A stretch of DNA of 64,000 nucleotides from Bacteroides luti (GCF_900128905.1 NZ_FQTV01000013.1:62001-126000), one strand, 5' to 3'; positions 26,776-35,827 are shown, numbered from the stretch's first letter. The notes: generated by a model from the letters alone, not told the origin. Translations and numbers: made by a program.

Positions 26776-29646
26776 TTACTTCTTACACAGTGCTTTAAAG
26801 TCGCAAAACTCGCATTTATTTACGAACTTCGTTTGGTTGAATGGCTGCTCGGAATTGAATATATCCGATAGCAATTGGGTTAGCAATTCCCTGAACTCTT
26901 CCTCGTATGGAGTAAAATCTTCCACAAAAGTTTTATTGTTCCGCAGACCAATTTCTATGTATGGTTTGTAATCTGCCGATGCTGCCTGATGAATATAGAG
27001 TAGAGAAGGAGCAACTTTCTGTTTCTGCTGGCGAGTCATTATGGCAGCGTAGAGAAATGTCTGGAAAATATAATTGGGACGATTCTCTGCCGGAGTGAAT
27101 AATGCTGCAATATCTGCAGCGGCTTTCGGAAAACCACCGGTTTTGTAATCTACAATTCTTAAAGTGCCGTCTTTGCTGTCCATACGGTCAATGGTTCCTC
27201 CTATTCTTGAAAGGATATCTCCTTTAGCTGTTGGAATAGTGATGTCTTCACTGACTTTTTTCTCCATGTCCACTAGGGTAAATGGAGCGTACTCTTTGTC
27301 ATTGCGTAGCAGTTGGCGAATATAAGAAGCTATAACTTTAGAGTTAACCAACTGCACGCCGTTGTATTCGGGCTTCTCGTCAAGCGGCACCTGGAAGAAT
27401 TCTTCTTTGAATGCTCTGTCTACATATCCCTGAAGCTTCACATCGTTGTGGAGTAATTGCTCTATCTGTTCTTTGTTTACCACATTACCGTGCGCTTTGA
27501 AATCACCATATATAAGTTCTGCCGAACGATGGAAGATGGTTCCGAACATGGCTGAATCTATTTCCGAACTAACTTCTGGCTTCGGTTTCAGTTTGGCAAC
27601 GTATGTATAGTAGAATTTAAGCTGGCAGTCCATGTAAGTGTTTAGCGCAGAAGGAGAGAATTGTGCCCTCTTATTGCAACGCACATCATAAAAGTTCTGC
27701 AGGCGCTTCATTACCTCCGGTGTTTTTACAATGATAATTTCTTTGGCTGTTTGCGGAGATTGTCCCGCTTCCAGATATTCGCGGGCAATTTCGTGCGGCC
27801 ATTCAATAAGGAATTGCAGCATGAAGCGCGACCACTCGCCACGGTTTAGTCCGTCTGAAGCTGTGTTGTACATCAATGTTATGTTCTCGGCACGTTGCAT
27901 CAGTCGGTAGAAATAATAAGCGTATACCGCATTTTTGTGTTCAATGGTGGTCATCCCGAATGCTTTGCGCAGATTATATGGGATGAATGACGAATCTCCG
28001 CTACCCTTAGGCAGCTGACCTTCGTTTAACGACATCATCACCAGATTTTTAAAGTCGAGGTTACGGGTTTCAAGCACACCCATTACCTGCATACCGATGG
28101 CCGGTTCTCCGTGGAAGGGGATGTTTGAGGCAGACAAAACCTTGTTCAGCAAACGCTTGAAAGTTCCTGTCTGAACAATCAGGTCACCTTTGTCAATCAT
28201 ACTGCCAAGGCGGTTGATTAGCGTATATGCTTTGAAAAGTGATTCACGGTAAAGCTGATTAAATACATCATCACTCTCTTTTTCCTTGTTGTATATGGTA
28301 GCAACTTCTTTGAGCGCATCGGAAAGATAACGGCACAAATCCATATTGCTTAGTTGTGGAGTGAATAGCATTCCCAGAAAATCGTCCTGCTTTAACTCGG
28401 AAGGAAGAGGATAAAAACGATTCTTTTCAGTAAGATCCTTTTCCAGCTCATTGGCTTTGGACGATAGCTGACGAGTATATGGGTGTTTTAGTACGGCCTG
28501 AACGGCAGCGTAGGCATATCTTCCCGTGTCTGTTCGGAAACCTTCAGTCTGCAACTCCAGCAGAGCTGTGATGAAACTGTGCACGGGTGTCTGAGCCAAA
28601 GGAAATCCCATGGTAATGTTCACATGCTGCACGCTGTCGGGTATGGAATGTAGCACGGGAAGTAGCAGTGCTTCGTTGCAAAGAACCACAGCACTTTCCG
28701 ATTCTTTTCCGGTAACATTACCGCGTATCCATTCCGGCAGGAAGCGCGCCTGAGCGTTTTCGGTAGAAGATGCAACAAAGCGCACCTTCTTTGGCTGAAT
28801 CATTTTATTGAAAGTCACTCCGCTAAGGGCAGAAGGAAACTCTTTCAGGTTACGACGGATGAATTCTCCCGCTTCATGATTTTTCTCATTGGTGTAGAAT
28901 TCATCGTAATCCCAATAAAAAAGAGCTTTGCCGGCGTCGCGAAGTAATTGGAAGAACTTTGTCTCTACCTTATTCAGCACGTTGAATCCCACAAACACAT
29001 AAGTATCATATTTCATTTGCGACGCATCAAGCTGCTCAATAACCGAACGGTAGAGCATTCCTTCATAGGCAATTTGCTGATTAGCCAGTTCTTCTTTATA
29101 TCGGTGGTAGATATTTCCGAGCACGTCCCACAGAGAGATAAATTTCTCTTTCAAGGCAGTACGCTTCTCGATGGAGAAGTTCTGAAAAAACTGACGGATG
29201 GCTGCTTCCTGATCCTCATTAAGAAAATCGAAATCGTCCATTATGTTCTTTAAGTCCTGCAGGTTGCTGAATAGCTTATCAGCATCCACCAGATTTTTAT
29301 CTGCATCGTCAAAGTCGCTAATAAGCAGTTCTCCCCAGAAATAGAAATCGTCCAGCGTTTCCTCGCTCTTAGTCTCCTCGCGGAATATTTTATAAAGTTC
29401 GCAAACAAGCTTAATGGAGTTGCCAAGCTTCAAAGGATTCTCACTTCTTTGTGCCGATAACTGCTGAAACAGTTCGCTGATGCTGAGATAAGCCGGCGAC
29501 CAAATGGGGCGGTTTGCCTCTTCGGCGAGGTGTTCATTGAAAAATAATCCGGCGCGCTTGTTTGGGAAAATAACTGCCACGCGGGAGAGATCTGCTCCAT
29601 GCCTTTTATATAAGTCTTTTGCGACGATACTTAAGAATGTTTCCAT
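26776..29646 (-). CDS. AddB-like PD-(D/E)XK nuclease subunit
   Basis: This 956-residue protein has a helicase-like N-terminal part without the usual Walker A glycine loop and a C-terminal RecB-type nuclease domain. The nuclease motif is in GGTIDRMDSKDGTLRIVDYKTGG. Four cysteines that should hold an Fe-S cluster are visible: one in TYMDCQLKFYY and three at the end in CEFCDFKALC, as in AddB. It lies just downstream of a UvrD/AddA-like gene on the same strand, separated by about 270 bp with a tRNA relic. The pair should resect double-strand breaks for RecA-dependent repair. Overall similarity to Firmicute AddB is limited, so no symbol is given. Confidence 0.88.
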   Translation of the reverse strand: METFLSIVAKDLYKRHGADLSRVAVIFPNKRAGLFFNEHLAEEANRPIWSPAYLSISELFQQLSAQRSENPLKLGNSIKLVCELYKIFREETKSEETLDDFYFWGELLISDFDDADKNLVDADKLFSNLQDLKNIMDDFDFLNEDQEAAIRQFFQNFSIEKRTALKEKFISLWDVLGNIYHRYKEELANQQIAYEGMLYRSVIEQLDASQMKYDTYVFVGFNVLNKVETKFFQLLRDAGKALFYWDYDEFYTNEKNHEAGEFIRRNLKEFPSALSGVTFNKMIQPKKVRFVASSTENAQARFLPEWIRGNVTGKESESAVVLCNEALLLPVLHSIPDSVQHVNITMGFPLAQTPVHSFITALLELQTEGFRTDTGRYAYAAVQAVLKHPYTRQLSSKANELEKDLTEKNRFYPLPSELKQDDFLGMLFTPQLSNMDLCRYLSDALKEVATIYNKEKESDDVFNQLYRESLFKAYTLINRLGSMIDKGDLIVQTGTFKRLLNKVLSASNIPFHGEPAIGMQVMGVLETRNLDFKNLVMMSLNEGQLPKGSGDSSFIPYNLRKAFGMTTIEHKNAVYAYYFYRLMQRAENITLMYNTASDGLNRGEWSRFMLQFLIEWPHEIAREYLEAGQSPQTAKEIIIVKTPEVMKRLQNFYDVRCNKRAQFSPSALNTYMDCQLKFYYTYVAKLKPKPEVSSEIDSAMFGTIFHRSAELIYGDFKAHGNVVNKEQIEQLLHNDVKLQGYVDRAFKEEFFQVPLDEKPEYNGVQLVNSKVIASYIRQLLRNDKEYAPFTLVDMEKKVSEDITIPTAKGDILSRIGGTIDRMDSKDGTLRIVDYKTGGFPKAAADIAALFTPAENRPNYIFQTFLYAAIMTRQQKQKVAPSLLYIHQAASADYKPYIEIGLRNNKTFVEDFTPYEEEFRELLTQLLSDIFNSEQPFNQTKFVNKCEFCDFKALCKK

Positions 29647-29663
29647 TGTTTGCTTCTTTGTTT

Positions 29664-29721
29664 GCTCTACACTTTTTCTATATAAAGTGTAGACTATTTA
29701 GTTATAAGGTGTACACCTTAT
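29664..29721. repeat. Three palindromic repeats at 22-bp period upstream of the addB-like gene (family 3)
   Basis: Three related units are centred at 29668.5, 29690.5 and 29712.5: GCTCTACACT, AAGTGTAGAC and GGTGTACACC. The last lies in the perfect 18-bp palindrome ATAAGGTGTACACCTTAT (29704-29721). The first two also form a 9-bp inverted repeat, CTACACTTT and AAAGTGTAG. The array lies 18-75 bp upstream of the addB-like start, so it overlaps its promoter region. Not recognised. Confidence 0.65.
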
Positions 29722-29828
29722 TTTGTTTTGCTCTACTATTAATTTAGAATCTCCGGTGAAACTTTTGTTTAGCTTTCACCGGACTTTACCTTAACTCCCG
29801 CTTCAATAATGTTTATAATGCTCTTGTG

Positions 29829-29890
29829 CGGAAGCTGGGGGATTCGAACCCCCGAAAAATGTTCGTGAACAGTGCGGGTTTTTAGTCCGC
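29829..29890 (-). pseudogene. Truncated class II tRNA (tRNA-Ser or -Leu relic), 3' part only
   Basis: On the minus strand this is the 3' part of a tRNA. It has an anticodon arm (GCGGA, loop CTAAAAA, CCCGC with an A-C mismatch), a long variable arm with TGTT/AACA stem, a perfect T-arm (GGGGG, loop TTCGAAT, CCCCC) and AGCTTCC as acceptor 3' strand with G next. The 5' acceptor strand and D-arm are missing; the stop of the addA-like gene is only 24 bp upstream. The loop gives no normal Ser or Leu anticodon. The G discriminator favours Ser. Confidence 0.75.
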
Positions 29891-29913
29891 TTTTATCACT
29901 ATTTCATTAAGAT

Positions 29914-32900
29914 TTACCCAACCTTTTCCAGTTCCTCATCATACACATACCAAAGGTATCCGATGATGTTCTTATAACCCATCTCGGCAAGTAAGGAGAT
30001 ATATCCTTTTACTTGCTCGTTGTATTTCTTGTTCTTTTTACCAAATTTGAAATCTACCACCACAACCTCGTCGTCATTCATCATAACACGGTCGGGACGG
30101 CGCACTTCTAGCGTGCCTTTTTCTTTGTAGATGATGGCACATTCGTTGAACAATTGGTAAGCTCCCGAGTACCATTCCTGAACCATTGGGTGAGAGAGAG
30201 CCTTCTCTGCTGTTTTACGAATCTCTTTCTCCGTTTTGCTGTCGGGTATTACTCCTTCAAAGAGCAGTCGCTCAATGGCAGGCTGTACGTCTTCTCTGGT
30301 TTCAATGGCAGAGAAAAGTGTATGAAACAGTTGTCCCTGGTTGATGTATTTACTGTCGCCTTCGCCCGTATCTTCTCCTTTGATGAAGTCTGCCGAACGG
30401 TTCGACTGCCGGAACTCGATATTGTGCAAGTGCGACTCAATCTGTACCGGAACGCTGCTAGGGGGAGTAGTAAGCTTGTTGGTGGTAGCTTTCTGCTCCT
30501 TGACTTCCGACGGACAAAGTGTGCCGAATTCGTAAGGCGAGTCCTCGTTCCACTCAATGGATTCTGCTACTGCGACCGATCGTAATGCTCTGCCCAGCAA
30601 TTCGGACACAGTATTCTTCAGATCTTTCTTTCCCCATACAATCAGATTCGTTTCCGCACGGGTAAAGGCTACATAAAGCAGGTTCAGGTTATCTACCCAA
30701 AGCTGAAGGCGTTCGTTCAGATAATCTTCTTTATAGATAGATTCCGCCATAGCCGAAGAATAGTTCACCGGAACCAGATCGAGCTCGTTGAATGGCGGTA
30801 CGGTGGGTGAGCACCACACCAGCTGATTATTCGTTTCGTTTTCCAGTTTCCAATCGCAGAACGGAAGCAGCACGGTGTGAAACTCCAATCCTTTGGATTT
30901 ATGGATAGACATGATTCGTATCCCTTCAATTTCGCCCGACGGAATAGTCTTGCCGCACAGGCGTTCTTCCCAGAAAGTAATGAAAGAATCGGGGTCGGAC
31001 GAGTTGTTTTGCAGGTATTCCACTACCGCATCGTAGAACGAGAACAGGTAAGCATCCTGATTCTCTATCTTTTCCATCTCGAAAATGCGGAACAGTTCTT
31101 CTATCAGTTCGTAAAGAGGCATCAAAGGCAATGCTTCTCTTCCGGAAACGAATTCCGCAGGCAGATAATTGTCTATCTCGCTAAGCAGCAAAGTATTCAG
31201 ATCTACTCCTTGTTTCAAAACCTCATTCTGATAAGAAGCCGCCAGCTGTGCTTTCGCGATGGTATTCTCCGGATTGGAAAGATAGCGTAGCGCATCAAGT
31301 ATCATGCATATAGCCAGCGAAGCATCCAGTCGGAAAGCCTCATCGGACACAATGCGATAGGGGAGATTCTCCTCAAAGAAGCTTGCTATCTGAGGGATAG
31401 TCTTGTTCTTGCGCACAAGAATGGTAATATCATTTAGTTTCACTCCTTGCTCTATGAGGTCGTTCACCTCTTCGGCAAGAGATTCCATGGTGTATTGCAC
31501 GTAATCTTTCCTCTCCTCCGGCGGAGTATCTTTATCATCACCGGCAAGGAACGAGATTTTTACGTAGCCTTTATCTTCTTTCTTGGGAGATTCCTGCTTA
31601 ACGTCGCAATATGCATCTTTCAGACTGTAGCATTCTTCGTTCTGTTGCTCCCAATAAACATCGCACAGATAGTTACATGCTGCGGTAAACAGACTATTGT
31701 TAAACCGGATTATGTTCGCTTCACTACGGCGATTTGTTGTAAGTGTCTTCACACGAACCGGGAAACTATCCATCTTATCACGCAATCCGTTCAGGATACC
31801 CCAGTCGCCGTTGCGCCAGCGGTAAATAGATTGCTTAACATCTCCCACGATGAGGCTGTCTGATCCTTGAGAAAGACCTTCGAGCAACAATAACTTGAAA
31901 TTATCCCACTGCATACGCGAAGTATCCTGGAATTCGTCAATCATCACATTGCGAATGCTTGTCCCAATCTTCTCGAAAACGAAAGATGAATCGCCGTCTT
32001 GTACCAAACGATGAAGCAATGCATTGGTATCCGACAGCAGGAAACGGTTGTTTTCCTTATTTAGAGAACGCACTTCCTCGTCAATGTTTGCCAGAAGTCG
32101 CACTTTATTTACGTGTTGCAAGGAGAGGCGGCAAGAGTTCACAATGGTACTATTCTTTACGCGATACTCTTCTGCAGCCTGTAATAGAGGAATAAGCTCT
32201 TCATGGGCCAGTTCAATAATAAGATTTTTTTGGGGTGAAGTTTTGGTTGCCCAGTTATCCTCGCTCTCCAAACACTTCTCTACAGTTATGTTACGCACAT
32301 CATTGCTCAAAACGCCATTATTAATCTTATTGAAATAGCTGCCAATTCCTCGCGCACCGTTCTTTAAGTCGAGAGGGGTAAGCCCATGCTCTTCGAGTAA
32401 TCCGTTAAACTGATCGGCAAAACCTTTCATCTGATCCAAAGCCTCCTCTTGAATAGCCTGAAGCTCTTTTTTGTAATTGCCTATATAATTAGGATTTTTT
32501 AGTTTGGCTCGCAAACCACTTCCTTTTTCAATATATCCTTCATCGAAAATGTTTCGACCGAAGTTCTTTACTTCGCCCGAAACATTCCAACGCTTATCGT
32601 CTTTTATACGTTCATCAATATAATCGAGCAGCCACGCAAGTACTTCCGAAGTGGGTTTAAGCTTCTCAATCATGGAATCGACAGCATCGCTAAGCACTTC
32701 TGTATTGTTTAGCTCAATATTCAGATTCGGACTAAGTTCCAGTTCCCTCGCTAGATTGCGCATAACCGACTGGAAAAATGAGTCGATAGTCTCAACCCTG
32801 AACCGGCTATAGTCGTGAATCATATAGTTAAGCGCCGTACCTGCTGCTTTTCTCACTTCAGCCTCGGGCATATTCAGCTCTGTGCAAACCTTATCAAGGT

Positions 32901-33120
32901 AAGCGGCAGAATCTTTATCGGCAGTCCATATACCGTAAAGCTGGCTAAGGATACGTTCTTTCATTTCAGAAGTAGCCTTATTGGTAAATGTAACTGCAAG
33001 AATCTGCTGATAAGCCCTTGGATTTTGTATCAGCAATTTAATATATTCCACCGCCAGGGTAAACGTTTTCCCCGATCCGGCAGAGGCTTTATATACTAGT
33101 AGTTCTGGTGAAACACTCAT
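29914..33120 (-). CDS. UvrD/AddA-like ATP-dependent helicase-nuclease
   Basis: This 1068-residue superfamily 1 helicase has Walker A in KASAGSGKTFTL at the very N terminus. Motif II is near MIDEFQDTSRMQWDNF, and later helicase motifs include SIHKSKGLEFHTVLLP and LLYVAFTRAETNLIVWG. The C-terminal nuclease domain carries VVVVDFKFGKKNKKYNEQVKGY. With the AddB-like gene it should form a RecBCD/AddAB-type end-processing complex. The start is well placed: MSVSPELLVYKASAGSGKT. The upstream region holds a 20-bp-period repeat array. Confidence 0.93.
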   Translation of the reverse strand: MSVSPELLVYKASAGSGKTFTLAVEYIKLLIQNPRAYQQILAVTFTNKATSEMKERILSQLYGIWTADKDSAAYLDKVCTELNMPEAEVRKAAGTALNYMIHDYSRFRVETIDSFFQSVMRNLARELELSPNLNIELNNTEVLSDAVDSMIEKLKPTSEVLAWLLDYIDERIKDDKRWNVSGEVKNFGRNIFDEGYIEKGSGLRAKLKNPNYIGNYKKELQAIQEEALDQMKGFADQFNGLLEEHGLTPLDLKNGARGIGSYFNKINNGVLSNDVRNITVEKCLESEDNWATKTSPQKNLIIELAHEELIPLLQAAEEYRVKNSTIVNSCRLSLQHVNKVRLLANIDEEVRSLNKENNRFLLSDTNALLHRLVQDGDSSFVFEKIGTSIRNVMIDEFQDTSRMQWDNFKLLLLEGLSQGSDSLIVGDVKQSIYRWRNGDWGILNGLRDKMDSFPVRVKTLTTNRRSEANIIRFNNSLFTAACNYLCDVYWEQQNEECYSLKDAYCDVKQESPKKEDKGYVKISFLAGDDKDTPPEERKDYVQYTMESLAEEVNDLIEQGVKLNDITILVRKNKTIPQIASFFEENLPYRIVSDEAFRLDASLAICMILDALRYLSNPENTIAKAQLAASYQNEVLKQGVDLNTLLLSEIDNYLPAEFVSGREALPLMPLYELIEELFRIFEMEKIENQDAYLFSFYDAVVEYLQNNSSDPDSFITFWEERLCGKTIPSGEIEGIRIMSIHKSKGLEFHTVLLPFCDWKLENETNNQLVWCSPTVPPFNELDLVPVNYSSAMAESIYKEDYLNERLQLWVDNLNLLYVAFTRAETNLIVWGKKDLKNTVSELLGRALRSVAVAESIEWNEDSPYEFGTLCPSEVKEQKATTNKLTTPPSSVPVQIESHLHNIEFRQSNRSADFIKGEDTGEGDSKYINQGQLFHTLFSAIETREDVQPAIERLLFEGVIPDSKTEKEIRKTAEKALSHPMVQEWYSGAYQLFNECAIIYKEKGTLEVRRPDRVMMNDDEVVVVDFKFGKKNKKYNEQVKGYISLLAEMGYKNIIGYLWYVYDEELEKVG

Positions 33121-33160
33121 TGTAAATGTTTTTATTTATGCAAATATTAAATATTAGTAC

Positions 33161-33240
33161 TGCATTTAAGAACAAAAATACGACTAAATTAAAATAAATA
33201 CGAATAAATTAGAACAAATACGACCAAATAAGAATACTAA
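33161..33240 (-). repeat. Tandem repeat of four 20-bp units (family 4)
   Basis: Units of exactly 20 bp start at 33161, 33181, 33201 and 33221; the clearest reads CGAATAAATTAGAACAAATA. Three begin with CGA and the first is more diverged. Read on the minus strand the consensus is close to TTGTTCTAATTTAGTCGTAT, and a single copy of this appears on the plus strand at about 33283-33298. The array lies 41-120 bp upstream of the addA-like start. Confidence 0.7.
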
Positions 33241-33411
33241 AAAATATAAATGCTTGACATCTAGTGCTATGAAAAGTCTAAGTGTTCTAATTTAGTGTAA
33301 CATTAGAACATGTTAATAATGGGAGTAATTGTAAGATGTTATGTTAGTATTCGTGTTTTTTGAATAATAAAATCCTATCAATGATGATGAACTCTCTGAA
33401 AAAGAAAAAAA

Positions 33412-33448
33412 GATTTTAACCAGATCTTCGATTTATCTGGTTAAAATC
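33412..33448 (-). terminator. Rho-independent terminator of the acyl-CoA synthetase gene
   Basis: GATTTTAACCAGAT pairs perfectly with ATCTGGTTAAAATC over 14 bp. On the minus strand the stem is followed by TTTTTTTCTTTTT. It lies about 63 bp past the stop codon. Confidence 0.9.
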
Positions 33449-33510
33449 CTTTGAGATATTAAGAAAATATCTTTTAAACTCTAAAACTATTTTATAGATT
33501 TTAATGTTGC

Positions 33511-35175
33511 TTATCCCTGAATATCCTGATACATAAATCGTTTGATGCTCTTCTTTGCTGTTTTTTCAAACTCTTCAGGATGCAATTTTACTTTGCTTAT
33601 CTGAGAATAACCCGGTAACTGCTGATTCAATGAAGCACGATTTGTTTCCATCGCTTTTTCGATATCCTCATTGCTTAGTCCGTTGGCAAAAGCATCATCG
33701 TAATCAGGATATATTAATGCCACAAGCTTTTCATTTTGCATAACAATAATTGATTCTGAAACATAAGGCATGTTGTTAAGTACAGATTCAATTTCTTCAG
33801 GATAGATATTTTGTCCGGAAGCATTCATAAGTAGATTCTTGCAGCGTCCCTTAATGCTAATGTTTCCTTCTTTGTCCATCACAGCCATATCGCCAGTGTG
33901 CAGCCAACCGTTCTCGTCGATAACACCTTTTGTAGCCTCTTCATTTTTATAATATCCCAGCATCATATTCTCTCCTTTGCAGATAAGTTCGCCGGGAGTG
34001 CTTTCCGGATTTTCAGATACAACGGCAACTTCCATACGCGAAGCAGCTTTTCCGCAACACTTTTGCTTTAATTCAGACCAGTGACTGGATGCTATGATTG
34101 GAGCGCATTCCGTCATACCGTATGCAATGGTATATGGGAAATTGATTGTTCTCAGTAAAGATTCAATTCCTCCGTTCAGAGGTGCACCTCCAATGATTAT
34201 TTCGTCAAAGTTGCCGCCAAAGGCATCCATAGCTTCCTGTCTGATGGATGCTTTAAGCTTCTCGTTTACGATAGGTACCTGAAGCAGGATTTTGTTTACT
34301 CTGTTGTCAAATCTTGGAAGAATGTTTTTCTTTATGATCTTTTCTACGATAAGTGGCACACAAGAAATCAGTTTTGGTTTAATTTCCGAGAATGATTGTG
34401 CAATAATCTTAGGTGAAGGCATGCGGGTGAGGTAGTATACGTGCGCTCCGGCACAAATACCATAAAGAAAATCGTATACCATTCCAAAGATATGTCCCAT
34501 TGGCAGAATTCCCACCAAATTATCTCCCGGACCAATCGGGTGTTTTTCCCAGCAATACTCCACGTTTGATGTAAGACTGCGGTATGGTAGCATAACTCCC
34601 TTTGAGAAACCTGTCGTGCCTGATGTATAATTGATTACAGCAAGTTCTTCGGGGCTGTCTTTTCGGTAAGATATATCGTGTGGACGGAAATTGCGCGGAT
34701 ATTTTTTGCCGTAAAGGGCATTAAGATGCTCGTGTGCATAGCTTAACTTCTCAGATCGTGAAACAACAAGTTCAAATGTATTGAGCACAATAATACCTTC
34801 CAGATTAGGCATAAGCTCTTCATTCAGATTTTCCCATACCTGATCGCCCACAAACATAAAGCGAGCTTCGGAATGGTTAACTATATTGTGTATATTATCT
34901 GCCTTGAATTCGTGAAGAACAGGAACGGCAACGCCTCCATAAGTAATTGTTGCTAGTACGGCTACTGCCCAAAAGGAACTGTTTCTACCGCATACGGCAA
35001 CTTTATCTCCCTTTTTTATACCGGCTTCTTCAAATAGAAGATGGATTTTTGCTATTTTTCTTGCTACGTCTTTATATTGAAATGTCTCTCCGTTGTAGTC
35101 TGTCAGGGCGTTTAAATCCCAATTTTTGATGATGCTTTGTTCTATATATTTTATAAAGCAGTCTTGTTGTTTCAT
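33511..35175 (-). CDS. AMP-dependent acyl-CoA synthetase (long-chain fatty acid-CoA ligase type)
   Basis: The 554-residue protein is an adenylate-forming ligase. It has the phosphate-binding loop INYTSGTTGFSKGVMLP (about 175-190), the adenine motif AYGMTECAPI, GWLHTGDMAVMDKEGNISIKGRCKNLLMNASGQNIYPEEIE, and a conserved Lys in FEKTAKKSIKRF near the end. It should activate fatty acids as acyl-AMP and then acyl-CoA or acyl-ACP. It is alone. A 9-bp inverted repeat overlaps its -7 element and may be an operator. Substrate chain length cannot be told. Confidence 0.9.
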   Translation of the reverse strand: MKQQDCFIKYIEQSIIKNWDLNALTDYNGETFQYKDVARKIAKIHLLFEEAGIKKGDKVAVCGRNSSFWAVAVLATITYGGVAVPVLHEFKADNIHNIVNHSEARFMFVGDQVWENLNEELMPNLEGIIVLNTFELVVSRSEKLSYAHEHLNALYGKKYPRNFRPHDISYRKDSPEELAVINYTSGTTGFSKGVMLPYRSLTSNVEYCWEKHPIGPGDNLVGILPMGHIFGMVYDFLYGICAGAHVYYLTRMPSPKIIAQSFSEIKPKLISCVPLIVEKIIKKNILPRFDNRVNKILLQVPIVNEKLKASIRQEAMDAFGGNFDEIIIGGAPLNGGIESLLRTINFPYTIAYGMTECAPIIASSHWSELKQKCCGKAASRMEVAVVSENPESTPGELICKGENMMLGYYKNEEATKGVIDENGWLHTGDMAVMDKEGNISIKGRCKNLLMNASGQNIYPEEIESVLNNMPYVSESIIVMQNEKLVALIYPDYDDAFANGLSNEDIEKAMETNRASLNQQLPGYSQISKVKLHPEEFEKTAKKSIKRFMYQDIQG

Positions 35176-35183
35176 AAATCTAG

Positions 35184-35215
35184 TTGCACAAATGATTTGT
35201 TTTTGTGCAAATGTA
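35184..35215 (-). promoter_or_regulatory. Promoter and putative operator of the acyl-CoA synthetase gene
   Basis: On the minus strand TACATTTG (35208-35215) fits the -7 consensus, 32 bp upstream of the ATG. The inverted repeat TTGCACAAA and TTTGTGCAA (35184-35192 and 35202-35210) overlaps it on the downstream side, a position suited to a repressor. Confidence 0.5.
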
Positions 35216-35281
35216 AGCAGCAGAGCCTTTATAAGGAAAAAAACTAATAAGTTTTAGGGTAAATTAACGAGATTAAGAAAC

Positions 35282-35746
35282 TCAATGAAACTTACCGGAT
35301 ATGTGTTCTATATCTATCTTTATCACCAGAATTCGTGTAATTGCCTGATTGATATATTTTTCCCCGGTTTCCATGTACTCTGGAGAGTATTTTTTCAATA
35401 ATAACATCATTGCGTAACGAATTTCTTCTTCTGAGCTTACAAAGCTTGCTTTACCAAATGCCATGCTGCTTTTGTAATTTGTAGTGAATTTCTCAGCAAT
35501 AACTTCGGCATTCTGAACTACGCAAAAGCTCACTTTATTATTTTCTTTTAGGCTACGAAGCTTTTCACCTTCAGTGGCACAATGGAAGTAGATGTGGTTT
35601 TCTTCAACAACATAGTTGAGTGGTACGCCATATCCGTAATTGTTTTGCCCGCACATAGATAAAATACCGTATGATCCACTTTCAAGAACTTCTTTAGCTT
35701 GTTGCGAATCCATTTCTCTCTCTTTTCTTCTTATTTCAGCAAACAT
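35282..35746 (-). CDS. Nim-like pyridoxamine 5'-phosphate oxidase-fold flavoprotein
   Basis: The 154-residue protein belongs to the split-barrel FMN-binding family (Pyridox_ox_2). Characteristic parts are the N-terminal RRKEREM, GSYGILSMCGQNNYGYGVPLNYV, IYFHCATEGEKLRSLKENNKVSFCVV and a final IKIDIEHISGKFH. Relatives include the NimA-type 5-nitroimidazole reductases, but many family members are not resistance proteins, so that role is only possible. It has a good Bacteroides promoter directly upstream. It lies between the acyl-CoA synthetase and hcp on the same strand. Confidence 0.82.
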   Translation of the reverse strand: MFAEIRRKEREMDSQQAKEVLESGSYGILSMCGQNNYGYGVPLNYVVEENHIYFHCATEGEKLRSLKENNKVSFCVVQNAEVIAEKFTTNYKSSMAFGKASFVSSEEEIRYAMMLLLKKYSPEYMETGEKYINQAITRILVIKIDIEHISGKFH

Positions 35747-35766
35747 CTTTTTTCTTTTTAGTTAGG

Positions 35767-35797
35767 CAAAAGTAAATATATAAAGTATTAGAACAAA
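35767..35797 (-). promoter_or_regulatory. Promoter of the Nim-like gene
   Basis: On the minus strand, TTTG (35794-35797) and TACTTTTG (35767-35774) match the -33 and -7 elements with a 19-bp spacer. The -7 ends 20 bp upstream of the ATG, giving a short leader. Confidence 0.7.
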
Positions 35798-35827
35798 TAT
35801 CCCGATGCTTAAAATAGCACCGGGATA
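35798..35827 (-). terminator. Hairpin downstream of hcp
   Basis: TATCCCGATGCT pairs with AGCACCGGGATA, 12 positions with one mismatch and a 6-nt loop, about 50 bp past the hcp stop. The T-run on the minus strand is short (ATATTTGTTC). It lies immediately next to the -33 element of the next gene. Confidence 0.55.

Larger units (their letters stand above)
33121..33510. other. Gap upstream of addA-like gene with tandem repeat
   Basis: This 390-bp gap holds a tandem repeat of 20-bp period (33161-33240), an inverted repeat of 9 bp (TGTTCTAAT and ATTAGAACA, 33283-33310) that shares its core with the repeat, and the terminator of the acyl-CoA synthetase gene (33412-33448). No gene. Confidence 0.7.

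Noticed and set aside
29829..29890. Intact functional tRNA
   Set aside because: The 5' acceptor strand and D-arm cannot be found upstream; the region there is the end of the AddA-like coding sequence. The anticodon loop is also abnormal.
30154..30585. Plus-strand ORFs inside the AddA-like gene
   Set aside because: They are antisense to a coherent helicase-nuclease reading frame with known motifs and show no protein-like pattern of their own.
35282..35746. Naming the split-barrel flavoprotein as a nim resistance gene
   Set aside because: It shares the fold and general motifs, but many chromosomal relatives have other roles, and no insertion sequence or resistance context is present.
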